From: Bacillus_BD sp963765265
Lineage (GTDB): Bacteria > Bacillota > Bacilli > Bacillales > Cytobacillaceae
DNA length: 64,000 nt
Assembly (NCBI GenBank): GCA_963765265.1
Contig: CAVXVN010000005.1
Location: forward strand, 124,001-188,000
Reading direction: 5' to 3'
The position numbers and the translations under genes were made by a program. Numbering within the stretch: the stretch's first letter is position 1; each line of letters begins with the position of its first letter. Below the pieces are notes generated by a model. It was given only the letters and a program-made list of their open reading frames with translations, was not told the DNA's origin and did not search any database. Shown here piece after piece: positions 18,453-27,796 of the stretch.

Positions 18453-19749
18453 ATGCCAAATATTCAATATGTATACGCTCGTGAAGTACTTGATTCTCGT
18501 GGGAATCCAACAGTTGAGGTTGAAGTTTTAACAGAATCTGGATTTTTTGGACGTGCAATCGTTCCATCTGGTGCATCAACTGGTGAATATGAAGCCGTTG
18601 AACTTCGTGATGGAGACAAATCCCGTTACCTTGGTAAAGGTGTTCTAAAAGCAGTTGAAAATGTAAATGAAGTGATTGCTGAAGAACTTATCGGCATGGA
18701 TGTAACCGATCAAGTAGGTATTGACCGTGCCATGATCGAACTTGATGGAACAGAAAACAAAGGTAAATTAGGTGCTAATGCGATTCTTGGTGTTTCTATG
18801 GCTGTGTGCATACGCTGCTGCAGAATCTGTTGGTCTTCCACTATACCGTTACCTTGGTGGATTCAACGCGAAGCAACTACCTACTCCAATGATGAACATC
18901 ATCAATGGTGGATCACATGCTGATAACAACGTAGACTTCCAAGAATTCATGATCCTTCCTGTTGGTGCTCCAACATTCAAAGAAGCGATCCGTATGGGTG
19001 CAGAAGTATTCCATTCATTGAAAAAAGTTCTATCTGGCAAAGGTTTAAATACTGCTGTTGGTGACGAAGGTGGATTTGCTCCAAACCTTGGTTCAAACCG
19101 TGAAGCATTAGAAGTCATTATCGAAGCAATTAAAGCAGCTGGTTATGAGCCAGGAAAAGATATCTTCTTAGGAATGGACGTTGCGTCTTCTGAGTTCTTT
19201 AACAAAGAAACAGGTAAATACGATCTTGCTGGTGAAGGACGTACTGGTTTATCTTCAGAAGAAATGGTTACTTTCTACGAAGAGCTTTGTAACGAATTCC
19301 CAATTCTTTCAATTGAAGATGGCTTAGATGAAAATGACTGGGATGGTCACAAGCTATTAACAGACCGCCTTGGTAAAAAAGTTCAACTTGTTGGGGACGA
19401 TTTATTCGTAACAAATACAAAGAAATTAGCTGAAGGAATTGAAAAAGGAATTTCGAACTCAATTCTTATTAAAGTGAACCAAATCGGTACATTAACTGAA
19501 ACATTTGAAGCAATTGAAATGGCAAAACGTGCTGGTTACACAGCTGTTGTTTCCCACCGTTCAGGTGAAACAGAAGATGTTACGATTGCAGACATCGCTG
19601 TAGCGACAAATGCTGGCCAAATCAAAACAGGATCTATGTCTCGTACAGACCGTATCGCGAAATACAACCAACTTCTTCGCATCGAAGACGAACTTGGCGA
19701 TTTAGCAGTATACGCTGGATTACAATCTTTCTATAACTTGAAAAAATAA
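18453..19749 (+). CDS. eno: Enolase, one frameshift
   Basis: Dehydrates 2-phosphoglycerate to phosphoenolpyruvate and is also a degradosome-associated protein in Bacillus. REVLDSRGNPTVEVEV lies at the N-terminus, the SGASTGEYEAVELRDGD loop follows, SIEDGLDENDW lies mid-protein, and VNQIGTLTET, SHRSGETEDV and GSMSRTDRIAKYNQ form the C-terminal barrel motifs. The frame breaks near 18805: GCTGTGTGCATAC has one base too many for AVAYAAAE. The start has AAAGGAG at 18438-18444. About 431 residues when corrected. It is the last gene of the glycolytic operon. Confidence 0.95.
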
Positions 19750-19781
19750 GTGTAAGAATAAAGATTTACAATAAGGTTACT

Positions 19782-19833
19782 AACCCCATATTTATTAGTG
19801 GTACTCCACAATAAATATGGGGTTATTGTTGTT
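19782..19833 (+). terminator. Terminator of the glycolytic operon
   Basis: Perfect 15-bp inverted repeat AACCCCATATTTATT / AATAAATATGGGGTT (19782-19824) with a 13-base loop. The following T-run is interrupted. Confidence 0.8.
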
Positions 19834-19921
19834 TGCATTGACAAAATTATATGTTGGTATAGATTAATTTATATGGTAAAATGGAAATAATGTAAAAGTG
19901 CGTTATTAGGAGGTGTCCTTC

Positions 19922-20158
19922 ATGTTACACACAGTATTAGTCACACTTTTAGTGATTGTATCAATTGGTCTTATTGCAGTGGTTCTTCTTCAATCAGGTA
20001 AAAGTGCGGGTTTATCAGGAGCAATTTCTGGTGGAGCAGAGCAATTGTTTGGAAAGCAAAAAGCACGTGGTATTGATTTAGTGCTTCACCGTATAACGGT
20101 TGTATTATCTGTTTTGTTCTTTGGTATAACCGTTGTAGTTGCATACTTTGGCCTTTAA
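19922..20158 (+). CDS. secG: SecG, preprotein translocase subunit
   Basis: Small membrane subunit of SecYEG. The 78 residues contain two transmembrane segments (~3-24, TVLVTLLVIVSIGLIAVVLL, and ~53-76) separated by the Gly/Ser-rich loop SGKSAGLSGAISGGAEQLFG typical of SecG. AGGAGGT at 19908-19914 sets the start at 19922; an in-frame GTG nine bases earlier is inside that site. A terminator follows immediately. Confidence 0.95.
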   Translation: MLHTVLVTLLVIVSIGLIAVVLLQSGKSAGLSGAISGGAEQLFGKQKARGIDLVLHRITVVLSVLFFGITVVVAYFGL

Positions 20159-20166
20159 TACAAAAA

Positions 20167-20197
20167 AAGGTCTGACCGATTGGTCAGGCTTTTTTTC
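20167..20197 (+). terminator. Terminator after secG
   Basis: Stem GGTCTGACC / GGTCAGGCT (20169-20190) with a four-base loop and a T7 run. Confidence 0.88.
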
Positions 20198-20307
20198 TGT
20201 ATTTCGGATTAAATGGCAAAACGAATTAGTGGCATGATCCCATCTATTATGCTTAAACTAAGGAATTAATCAAACGTTTGTTTAAACGGATAAGAGAGGT
20301 CTTTTAC

Positions 20308-21054
20308 ATGAAAGTCAAAGCACCACAACCCTTTACATTTGGTAATGGAAAAAGAGCGGTTTTATTATTGCACGGATTTACAGGACATTCAGCAGATGTT
20401 CGAATGCTAGGTCGTTTTCTTGAAAAAAGAGGCTATACTTGTCATGCGCCAATCTATAAAGGGCATGGCGTTCCACCAGAAGAACTTTTGAGCACAGGGT
20501 CTGAGGATTGGTGGCAGGATGTATTGAATGCTTACGAATATTTGAAAAATAAAGGCCATGATGAAATTGCTGTGGCAGGACTCTCGCTTGGAGGGGTATT
20601 TTCGTTAAAATTAGGTTACACTGTTCCTATAAAAGGGATCATACCGATGTGTGCGCCAGCTTACATTAAAAGTGAAGAAGTGATGTACGAAGGAATTCTT
20701 GAGTATGCTCGAGAATATAAAAGGGTAGAAGGAAAATCAGAAGAACAAATTGAACAGGAAATGATTGATTTTCAAAAAACACCGATGACAACACTCAAGG
20801 CGCTTCAAAAAGAGATTGCAGATGTTCGAAATCATATTGATCTGATATATGCTCCGTTATTCGTCGTACAAGCCCGTCATGACCAAATGATTAAGGCCGA
20901 AAGTGCTAATATTATTTATAATGAAGCAGAATCGGAATTGAAGGAATTGAAGTGGTATGAGGAGTCTAGACATGTCATCACCATGGACAAAGAGAAAGAT
21001 CAGTTACATGAAGATATTTATCAGTTTTTAGAAAAACTAGATTGGGAAGAATAG
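20308..21054 (+). CDS. est: Carboxylesterase, YvaK/Est30 family
   Basis: Monomeric alpha/beta-hydrolase esterase of short-chain esters; the physiological substrate is unknown. The 248 residues are close to YvaK of B. subtilis and Est30 of Geobacillus. The oxyanion segment is LLLHGFTGHSADVRMLGR at residues ~18-35, the nucleophile elbow GLSLGG puts Ser near residue 93, Asp lies in VVQARHDQMI, and the final SRHVITMDKEKDQLHEDI supplies the His. The frame opens at 20278, but GAGAGGTC precedes the ATG at 20308. It sits between secG and rnr as in B. subtilis. Confidence 0.94.
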   Translation: MKVKAPQPFTFGNGKRAVLLLHGFTGHSADVRMLGRFLEKRGYTCHAPIYKGHGVPPEELLSTGSEDWWQDVLNAYEYLKNKGHDEIAVAGLSLGGVFSLKLGYTVPIKGIIPMCAPAYIKSEEVMYEGILEYAREYKRVEGKSEEQIEQEMIDFQKTPMTTLKALQKEIADVRNHIDLIYAPLFVVQARHDQMIKAESANIIYNEAESELKELKWYEESRHVITMDKEKDQLHEDIYQFLEKLDWEE

Positions 21055-21133
21055 ATGAAAGCAGATTTTCCTTTGATGGATGCTTTGATGTTATAACAAG
21101 AAAATATAGTGATTCTTATAAAGGAGGGATAGA

Positions 21134-23487
21134 ATGGACGAAACAATTCAAAAGCATATGGATAAACTTTTGCATTATATGAAGGATGAAGCGTATAAAC
21201 CTTTAACCGTTCAAGAATTAGAATCTGCACTAGGATGTGAAAGATTCATCAACATTTAAAGATTTTGTTAAAGCGCTCGTTCAAATGGAAGAAAAGGGGC
21301 TTGTCGTTCGTACTAGAAGCAACCGATATGGACTGCCAGAAAAAATGAATTTGATTCGCGGGAAGCTTACTGGACATGCTAAAGGATTTGCCTTTGTGAT
21401 TCCAGAAGAACCAGGTATGGATGATATTTTTATACCACCAAATGAAATAAATAATGCTTTGCACGGAGATACCGTGCTTGCCCGTGTTTCATCGGAAAGC
21501 TCGGGACAGCGTAAAGAAGGTACGGTCATTAGAATCCTTGAAAGAGGAATGACAAAAATAGTTGGTACGTATACAGAGAGCAAAAATTTTGGTTTTGTCA
21601 TTCCGGACGAGAAAAAGTTTGCTGGAGATATTTTTATTCCCAAAGCTGCATCCAATGGGGCAGTGGAAGGTCATAAAGTAGTAGTAGAATTAACCACTTA
21701 TCCGGAAGGGAGAATGAGTGCTGAAGGAGAAGTCATAGAAATACTTGGACACAAGAATGATCCAGGCGTTGATATCCTTTCAGTCATTCATAAACATGGT
21801 CTCCCACAAGAGTTTCCCGAGGAGGTACTCCAGCAGGCAAATGAAGCACCTGAAACCATTGATGAAAGTGAAATTGAAAACCGGCGTGACTTGCGAAATG
21901 AAATGATTGTGACCATTGACGGAGCAGATGCAAAAGATTTAGATGATGCGGTTACGGTAACAAAGCTTGATAATGGAAATTACAAGCTAGGTGTACATAT
22001 TGCTGATGTAAGTCATTATGTGACCGAAGAATCTCCAATTGACAAAGAAGCGGTTGAAAGAGGAACAAGTGTGTATCTAGTAGATCGTGTGATTCCTATG
22101 ATTCCACATCGCTTGTCAAATGGAATTTGCTCGCTTAATCCAAAAGTGGATCGGTTAACCCTTTCTTGTGAAATGGAAATCGACTCAGATGGTGAAGTAG
22201 TCAATCATGAAATTTTTCAGAGTGTGATTAAAACTACGGAACGGATGACTTATTCTGATGTAAATTCAATCCTCACAGAACAGGATGAGGAATTACACAA
22301 ACGATACGAACCGCTCATTCCAATGTTCCAACTTATGGAGGAATTAGCAGAAGCTCTTCGTGGAAAAAGAATGCATCGTGGCGCCATTGATTTTGATTTC
22401 AAGGAATCAAAAGTATTAGTGGATGAAGATGGAAAGCCAACAGATGTAGTGCTTCGAGAACGTTCTGTTGCTGAAAAATTAATTGAAGAATTTATGTTAG
22501 CTGCCAATGAAACCATTGCTGAACATTTTCATTGGATGGATGTACCGTTTATTTATCGAATTCATGAGGATCCAAAGGAAGAAAAGCTTCGTCGTTTCTT
22601 TGAGTTTATTACAAACTTTGGTTATATCGTAAAAGGAACAGCCAATTCGGTTCATCCGCGTGCTCTTCAAGAAATCATTGAAGAAGTGAGAGGGAAACCG
22701 GAAGAGATGGTTATTTCAACGGTGATGCTTCGTTCCATGCAACAAGCCAAATACGATCCAGAAAATCTTGGCCATTTTGGTTTATCTGCGGAGTTTTATA
22801 CTCATTTCACATCACCCATTCGTCGCTATCCGGATTTAATTGTTCATCGCTTAATCCGTACCTATCTAATTGAAGGCAAATTGAATGAGTCTACAAAAGC
22901 AAAATGGGATGCGAGACTTGCCGGAAATTGCAGATCATTCGTCTAAAATGGAACGTCGTTCAGTGGATGCGGAACGAGAAACAGATGAATTGAAAAAAGC
23001 GGAATACATGGAAGATAAAATTGGTGAAGAATACGATGGAATCATCAGCTCTGTAACCAATTTTGGTTTGTTTGTTGAACTTCCAAATACGATTGAAGGA
23101 CTTGTTCATGTCAGTTATATGACTGATGATTATTATCGTTACGATGAGCGTCATTATGCGATGATCGGTGAACGGACTGGACATGTATACCGGATTGGTG
23201 ATGAAATTACGGTCCGTGTCATTAATGTAAACAAAGATGAACGTTCGATCGATTTTGAAATCGTTGGAATGGTAGGAACCCGCAGAAGGGAACCAAGTGA
23301 AGGAAGACGTGTTTTCAAAACGGGTAGTTCTGACCGAAAACCACGTAATAAAACGGGCGTAAGCAAAAGTATTGGTCGTGGGGATGGAAAAGAAAGTGGC
23401 ACAGCTAAATCAACGGCAAAAAAGAAAAATAGAAATAAAAAACATTATGAGAATGCTCCAAAAGTAAAGCGGAAGAAAAAACGCTAA
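21134..23487 (+). CDS. rnr: Ribonuclease R, two frameshifts
   Basis: Processive 3'-5' exoribonuclease of structured RNA, working with SmpB and tmRNA encoded just downstream. Domains in order: an N-terminal winged helix (MDETIQKHMDKLL...), cold-shock domains (~70-230), an RNB domain with active-site DGADAKDLDDAV (~250), an S1 domain (EEYDGIISSVTNFGLFVELP) and a Lys/Arg-rich tail. Single-base insertions occur near 21243 (GAAAGATTC for GAAGATTC) and at 22920 (CTTGCCGGAA for CTTCCGGAA). The start at 21134 has AAGGAGGG. About 783 residues after correction. Confidence 0.94.
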
Positions 23488-23537
23488 TAGAAAAATGAAG
23501 CAAAAGCAGTGCATCTGCTAAGCCAATATGTAGGGTC

Positions 23538-23591
23538 CATTCAGAAGGGGGTTTCGAAGACTTCGAAACCCTAACTGGATTATTTGAATGG
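23538..23591. repeat. Nested inverted repeat between rnr and smpB
   Basis: Outer arms CCATTCA (23538-23544) / TGAATGG (23585-23591) enclose a perfect GGGTTTCGAAG / CTTCGAAACCC palindrome (23549-23571). No T-run follows, so it may be a mobile repeat or processing signal rather than a terminator. The next 60 bases add further short palindromes around TTCGGA. Confidence 0.7.
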
Positions 23592-23686
23592 TGTGGCAGG
23601 TGCCTGCCCGAGTTCGGAATTAGGTTCCGATTTGTTCGGAACGTTTATTTTTGTTAAAATAGAGCAAATGAAAGTGGGGAAGCTCT

Positions 23687-24154
23687 ATGCCTAAAGGTGA
23701 AGGAAAACAAATAGCACAAAATAAAAAAGCTTATCATGATTATTTTATTGAAGAAACATATGAAGCAGGAATCGTGCTTCAAGGAACCGAAATCAAATCC
23801 ATTCGTAATGGTCGAGTACAAATGAAGGATGCCTATGCGCAAATTATGAATGGAGAAGTTTTCTTGATTGGGATGCATGTCAGTCCATATGAACAAGGAA
23901 ATCGTTACAATCATGATCCATTGCGGACGAGAAAACTATTGCTTCATAATAAACAAATTGCTAAGCTAATCGGCGAAACAAAACAAGCAGGCTATTCAAT
24001 TGTTCCATTAAAAATGTATTTGAAAAATGGTTATGCGAAAGTATTGATCGGTTTAGCAAAAGGGAAAAAGAATTATGATAAACGACAAGATTTGAAGGAA
24101 AAAGAAGCAAAACGTGATATTGATCGAGCATTCCGTGATCGACAAAAGTTATAA
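23687..24154 (+). CDS. smpB: SmpB, tmRNA-binding protein
   Basis: Partner of tmRNA in rescuing stalled ribosomes. The 155 residues are the family length. It shows the OB-fold core (GIVLQGTEIKSIRNGRV at ~30-46, MKDAYAQIMNGEVFLIG after it), the YNHDPLRTRKLLLH motif at ~75-88, the GYAKVLIGLAKGKKNYDKR motif and the basic C-terminal tail that follows mRNA in the A site. ssrA lies 210 bases downstream, the classic pairing. Confidence 0.97.
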   Translation: MPKGEGKQIAQNKKAYHDYFIEETYEAGIVLQGTEIKSIRNGRVQMKDAYAQIMNGEVFLIGMHVSPYEQGNRYNHDPLRTRKLLLHNKQIAKLIGETKQAGYSIVPLKMYLKNGYAKVLIGLAKGKKNYDKRQDLKEKEAKRDIDRAFRDRQKL

Positions 24155-24189
24155 TTAATTGAGTTGGTAAACAAACCAGTAACTGACAA

Positions 24190-24217
24190 TTGAAATTCGC
24201 TTGAGATATGCTATAAT
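24190..24217 (+). promoter_or_regulatory. Promoter of ssrA
   Basis: TTGAAA, 16-base spacer, TATAAT with an extended TG-N -10 (TGCTATAAT). It would give a tmRNA precursor with a leader of about 145 bases, consistent with 5' processing. Confidence 0.7.
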
Positions 24218-24366
24218 AAGTTATGTCAGCAGCGACTGACACCATCTTAACAAGCTCGACCTTCGAGCATTCCTAACGTCAGCGCATAGTGCGCGGATCG
24301 CATGATGATTAAAAGAGTAGCAGATTTATAAAAGCTATTCGTTCATCGTCGATTTTCTTCTTAAAT

Positions 24367-24726
24367 GGGGACGCTACGGATTCGACAGGGGTAGTTCGAG
24401 CTTAGGTGGCGAGTCGAGGGGATCGGCCTCGTTAAAACGTCAAAGCCTATAACTGGCAAACAACAAAACAACTTCGCTTTAGCTGCTTAATAAGCTCTTA
24501 GCGGTTCCTCCCTCCATCGCCCATGTGGTAGGGTAAGGGACTCAAATTAAGTGGGCTACGCTGGATTCCACCGTCTGAGGATGAAAGAAGAGACCAACCA
24601 GACTAGCTACCCGGACGCCCGTCGATAGGCAGATGGAGTAGCGAATCGCGAATATATCGACTACACTCGTAGAAGCTTAAGTGCCGATATTCTTGGACGT
24701 GGGTTCGACTCCCACCGTCTCCACCA
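24367..24726 (+). ncRNA. ssrA: tmRNA (SsrA)
   Basis: Transfer-messenger RNA of 360 nt. The 5' end GGGGACGCTACGGATTCGAC pairs with the 3' end ending in CCGTCTCCACCA, with an encoded CCA, and the T-arm GGGTTCGACTCCC lies near the 3' end. The tag-coding segment at 24455-24487 encodes GKQQNNFALAA followed by TAA, so the full degradation tag is A-GKQQNNFALAA. The tag ends in LAA, as recognised by ClpXP. It lies directly downstream of smpB. Confidence 0.98.
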
Positions 24727-24757
24727 ATACATAATCTTGGTGGTAAATACTAATACA

Positions 24758-24795
24758 GAACGGACTTACCAAAATTGGTAGGCCCGTTTTTATTT
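24758..24795 (+). terminator. Terminator of ssrA
   Basis: Imperfect stem AACGGACTTACC / GGTAGGCCCGTT around AAAATT, followed by a T5 run. It is related in sequence to hairpins at 25108 and 35247. Confidence 0.85.
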
Positions 24796-24821
24796 ATATT
24801 TAAAAAATGCATCCTCAAATG

Positions 24822-24899
24822 CTATCTCATTCTTGTTAAAATAATGCTACCTTCTCCATCTATTATTCCGGCAATATAGGCTGCTTCCCATTTAAGCAT
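24822..24899 (-). pseudogene. LAGLIDADG homing endonuclease, N-terminal remnant
   Basis: A 25-codon frame begins MLKWEAAYIAGIIDGEGSI and stops after TRMR. YIAGIIDGEG is a clear LAGLIDADG motif of the kind that opens group-I-intron homing endonucleases. A strong AAAGGAGGG site precedes the start by seven bases on the minus strand. The rest of the enzyme (well over 100 residues) is missing; the frame runs into the ssrA terminator. It is therefore most likely a truncated remnant. A short real peptide is possible but unlikely. Confidence 0.6.
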
Positions 24900-25107
24900 A
24901 GAGAATCCCTCCTTTTCGAATGTATGTTCTTGTGGTTATGTTTAATAATATAAATAATTTTAATGGTTAGTCAATAAAAAAGTTGCCCTTATTTTTAGTC
25001 TGAAATAGTTTTTATAATAAACAATTTTCCATTAAATTTATTCTAGTTAAATGTGTATTCAGTCTCATCTTCATGAGCACGTGTGGAAGTCGGTCACAAA
25101 AATAAAA

Positions 25108-25147
25108 AACGAACTTACCAATAGGGTGGGTTCGTTTTTTTTTTTTA
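25108..25147 (+). terminator. Isolated terminator hairpin
   Basis: Stem AACGAACTTACC / GGGTGGGTTCGTT followed by a run of about 15 T. No plus-strand gene ends just upstream. It may be a relic or a second ssrA terminator. Confidence 0.7.
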
Positions 25148-25289
25148 TTTATGTGTATATGGCATAAATATGAAGTGATTTTTATACTAGAATACTAATA
25201 AATAACCTCTATGAATTATTGTGAAAACAGTCACAGATGGTGATAATATTTAGAATAAACAAAAAATAGAAAGCGCTTCAAAAAAACTA

Positions 25290-25319
25290 TTGACAATACC
25301 TATGGATATTGTTTATTCT
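25290..25319 (+). promoter_or_regulatory. Promoter of the glycine riboswitch operon
   Basis: TTGACA (25290-25295), 18-base spacer, TATTCT (25314-25319), about 28 bases before the first aptamer. AAGCGCTT just upstream resembles a weak catabolite element. Confidence 0.7.
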
Positions 25320-25345
25320 AAAGGTACAAATTAAATATTGCGGAT

Positions 25346-25582
25346 GACCGTTGTAGGAGAGTGCATAGTACAAAGCCACCGAAGGAGCAAGTTTCAAAAA
25401 GACCCTTGAAACAAATCTCTCAGGTAGATGGAACTACAACGGGACGCGCCTCTGGAGAGAGCGTATATAGTCGTACGCCACCAAAGGGGAAAACTTTATG
25501 AACAATAGAGTTAAACTCTCAGGTAAAAGGACAGAGAAGGGTATAGCATAAAATGCTGCAACTACCTTTCTCTGTTCTTTTT
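25346..25582 (+). promoter_or_regulatory. Tandem glycine riboswitch with terminator
   Basis: Two glycine aptamers in series. Aptamer 1 is closed by CCGTTGTAG (25348-25356) / CTACAACGG (25434-25442); aptamer 2 is closed by CTCTG / CAGAG (25450-25535). Both hold the conserved GGAGAG, GCCACC-AAGG and CTCTCAGGT elements. A terminator follows with arms AGAGAAGGGTA and TACCTTTCTCT and a T6 run (to about 25582). Its 5' arm overlaps the closing stem of aptamer 2, so glycine binding should prevent termination: an ON switch for glyA and the gcv genes. Confidence 0.95.
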
Positions 25583-25746
25583 TGCGTGCAAAAAAGGTAG
25601 CGAAACAAACTGTTTAATCAGTTTTCTTAAGGAATGTAGTTCGGGAGCAAAAAAGAGATGTTAATGTGTCTTTAAGGGAAAAAGAAAACCATCATGTATT
25701 ATTACAGTACAAAAAAACCTGAACTAAATTCCAAGGGGGAGTATGA

Positions 25747-27000
25747 ATGAGTTTACAACAAAATGATTCAACTATTTTCGACTCAATTGAGAAGGAAAGA
25801 AATCGCCAACTTACAACACTAGAACTGATTGCATCAGAAAACTTCGTAAGTGATGATGTTTTAGAAGCAATGGGAAGTGTGATGACAAACAAATATGCAG
25901 AAGGCTATCCAGGGAAGCGTTACTATGGTGGGTGCGAATTTGTCGATGTAGCAGAACAAGTAGCGATCGACCGTCTAACAGAGCTGTTTGGTGCTAAATA
26001 TGCCAATGTTCAACCACACTCTGGTGCAGGAGCAAACCTTGCTGTATTTTATTCTTTACTACAACCTGGTGATAAAGTGATGGGGATGAACCTTTCACAT
26101 GGTGGTCACTTAACCCATGGTAGCCCTGTCAGTATTTCAGGGAAATGGTTTGAAATTGTATCCTATGGTGTAAGAGAAGATACTCAATTGATTGATTATG
26201 ATGAACTAGAAGCAATCGCTAAAAAAGAGCAACCAAAATTGATTATTGCTGGAGCAAGTGCATATTCAAGAACGATTGATTTTGCTCGTTTTAGACAAAT
26301 TGCCGATGAAGTTGGAGCAAAATTCATGGTCGATATGGCACATATTGCTGGTCTAGTTGCAGCGGGTCTTCATCCGTCACCAATTCCATATGCAGATGTT
26401 GTAACAAGTACAACACATAAAACATTAAGAGGACCACGTGGTGGGATCATTTTAACAAACGATGAAGAAATCTATAAAGCGATAAATAAAGCAGTATTTC
26501 CAGGAATTCAAGGCGGACCGTTGATGCACATTATTGCAGCAAAAGCAGTTGCATTCAATGAAGCTTTACAGCCAAGCTTTAAGGTGTATGCTCAACAAGT
26601 TCTTGAGAACTCAGCTACTCTTTCTGAAACGTTACAAAAAGAAGGTGCAGCGATTGTCTCTGGAGGCACTGATAATCACATAGTTCTTGTAGATCTCCGC
26701 CCATGGGACCTAACAGGAAAAGAAGCAGAGAAATTATTAGAAGAAGCAGGAATTACAGTCAATAAAAACACGATTCCATACGATCCGAAGAGCCCATTTG
26801 TTACAAGTGGTATTCGCATGGGTACAGCAGCTTTAACTACTCGTGGTATGAAGAAGGATGAAATGGTGAAAATCGGAGAAGTAATTGCAACCGTTCTAAA
26901 GAGCAACGGAGATAAAGAAGTGCTTGAGAAAGCAAAAGAAACAACAAAAGCAATTTGTAATGAATTCCCGTTATTTCAAAAACAATTTGTAACTGTATAA
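25747..27000 (+). CDS. glyA: Serine hydroxymethyltransferase
   Basis: PLP enzyme interconverting serine and glycine with tetrahydrofolate. The 417 residues are standard. LELIASENFVSDDVLEAMGS is at ~25-44, PHSGAGANLAVFYSLL follows, and the PLP-binding lysine is in TSTTHKTLRGPRGG near residue 230. It is the first gene behind the glycine riboswitch, so excess glycine should raise it, which favours making serine from glycine. Because Bacillus normally carries glyA near upp, this may be a second, glycine-dedicated copy (inference). Confidence 0.96.
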   Translation: MSLQQNDSTIFDSIEKERNRQLTTLELIASENFVSDDVLEAMGSVMTNKYAEGYPGKRYYGGCEFVDVAEQVAIDRLTELFGAKYANVQPHSGAGANLAVFYSLLQPGDKVMGMNLSHGGHLTHGSPVSISGKWFEIVSYGVREDTQLIDYDELEAIAKKEQPKLIIAGASAYSRTIDFARFRQIADEVGAKFMVDMAHIAGLVAAGLHPSPIPYADVVTSTTHKTLRGPRGGIILTNDEEIYKAINKAVFPGIQGGPLMHIIAAKAVAFNEALQPSFKVYAQQVLENSATLSETLQKEGAAIVSGGTDNHIVLVDLRPWDLTGKEAEKLLEEAGITVNKNTIPYDPKSPFVTSGIRMGTAALTTRGMKKDEMVKIGEVIATVLKSNGDKEVLEKAKETTKAICNEFPLFQKQFVTV

Positions 27001-27002
27001 CT

Positions 27003-27320
27003 TATCAAGGACCTGGTACAGATAAAGTGCTGTTTGGCGGGCTGCTTGGATTGGCTACGGATGACACCCAAAATAGACAATCCATAGAGATGGTAAAAGA
27101 ATATGGATTGGAATTCAATTTTGAGTTTGAAGACCATTGTGACTTCTAAAACCATCCCAATACAACCATCGTGACCGTTAAACGTCATGGAGAAGTGTAA
27201 AGATTGAGGCGTATCGCTTGGCGGAGGTCTTTCTAAAATCTTTATGATTGATGATGTGGAAACGGACATACGTCTTAGCAATGACGATGACATTGCAGCC
27301 CTTGCCGAACAATACAAGTA
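27003..27320 (+). pseudogene. Decayed L-serine dehydratase beta subunit (sdaAB remnant)
   Basis: Starting within three bases of the glyA stop, translation gives YQGPGTDKVLFGGLLGLATD, which matches the KGHGTD..(V/L)GGLLGFDT region of SdaAB. Further on, in mixed frames, come NHPNTT, SLGGGLSKIFMIDD and an IRLSNDDDIAALAEQY tail. The first ~60 residues, with the SSSHTAGA motif, are absent and several stops and frame changes are present. Substitutions as well as indels show true decay, unlike other frameshifts in the window. Confidence 0.7.
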
Positions 27321-27349
27321 AACAAGCGAAATTCTTGCGGATGTTATTT

Positions 27350-27765
27350 AATGGAGATTAGATTCATGGAAGAACTTGTTTGAAGTCTCTGAGAGAGAAC
27401 AAAAAACCATTGGTGAAGTCATGTTGATGATGGAAGCGAAAAACAGAGGTAGATGAAGCAACTATTTTCAATATGATGGAAGAGCGACTACTCAAAATGA
27501 AAGAAGCAGTTGAAACCGGCGTAGATGATGGTTCAACAGGGCCAAGCGGAATTTCCGGTGACGATAATGTGAAAATGCATCATTACATCAATTAATGTAA
27601 AGCGCTTTCATGAGGTTGAATCAGCGATGCTATGACTTTTTCACTAGCTACTTCTGAGAGCAACGCAAGAATGGGTGTCAATGTCGCAACGCCAACAACA
27701 ATGGCCGCGGGAATACCCTCGTAGAATTAAACGGAAGCACCACCATAGCATTCCGTAAATTACCA
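27350..27765 (+). pseudogene. Decayed L-serine dehydratase alpha subunit (sdaAA remnant)
   Basis: Pieces in shifting frames match the SdaAA N-terminal half: FEVSEREQKTIGEVMLMMEA, then MMEERLLKMKEAVETGVDDG, then SGDDNVKMHHYI and LATSESNARMGVNVATPTTM. In intact SdaAA these correspond to the SEREQ...VM helix, the VERG segment, the GGDAVKM motif and the ATSEVNAAMG..ATPTAGSAG region. The cluster-binding C-terminal half is gone. Adjacent sdaAB and sdaAA remnants indicate that the operon once included glycine-to-serine-to-pyruvate conversion. Confidence 0.72.
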
Positions 27766-27796
27766 GCACTTTTAAATTATAATTGGAGGGATTACA

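Noticed and set aside
25262..25280. Cre-like AGAAAGCGCTTCAA before the glycine operon promoter
   Set aside because: Both outer positions mismatch the consensus; only mentioned in the promoter entry.
27598..27612. Cre-like AAAGCGCTTTCA inside the decayed sdaAA region
   Set aside because: Left half mismatches the consensus and it lies within a degenerate coding remnant, so it is more likely incidental.
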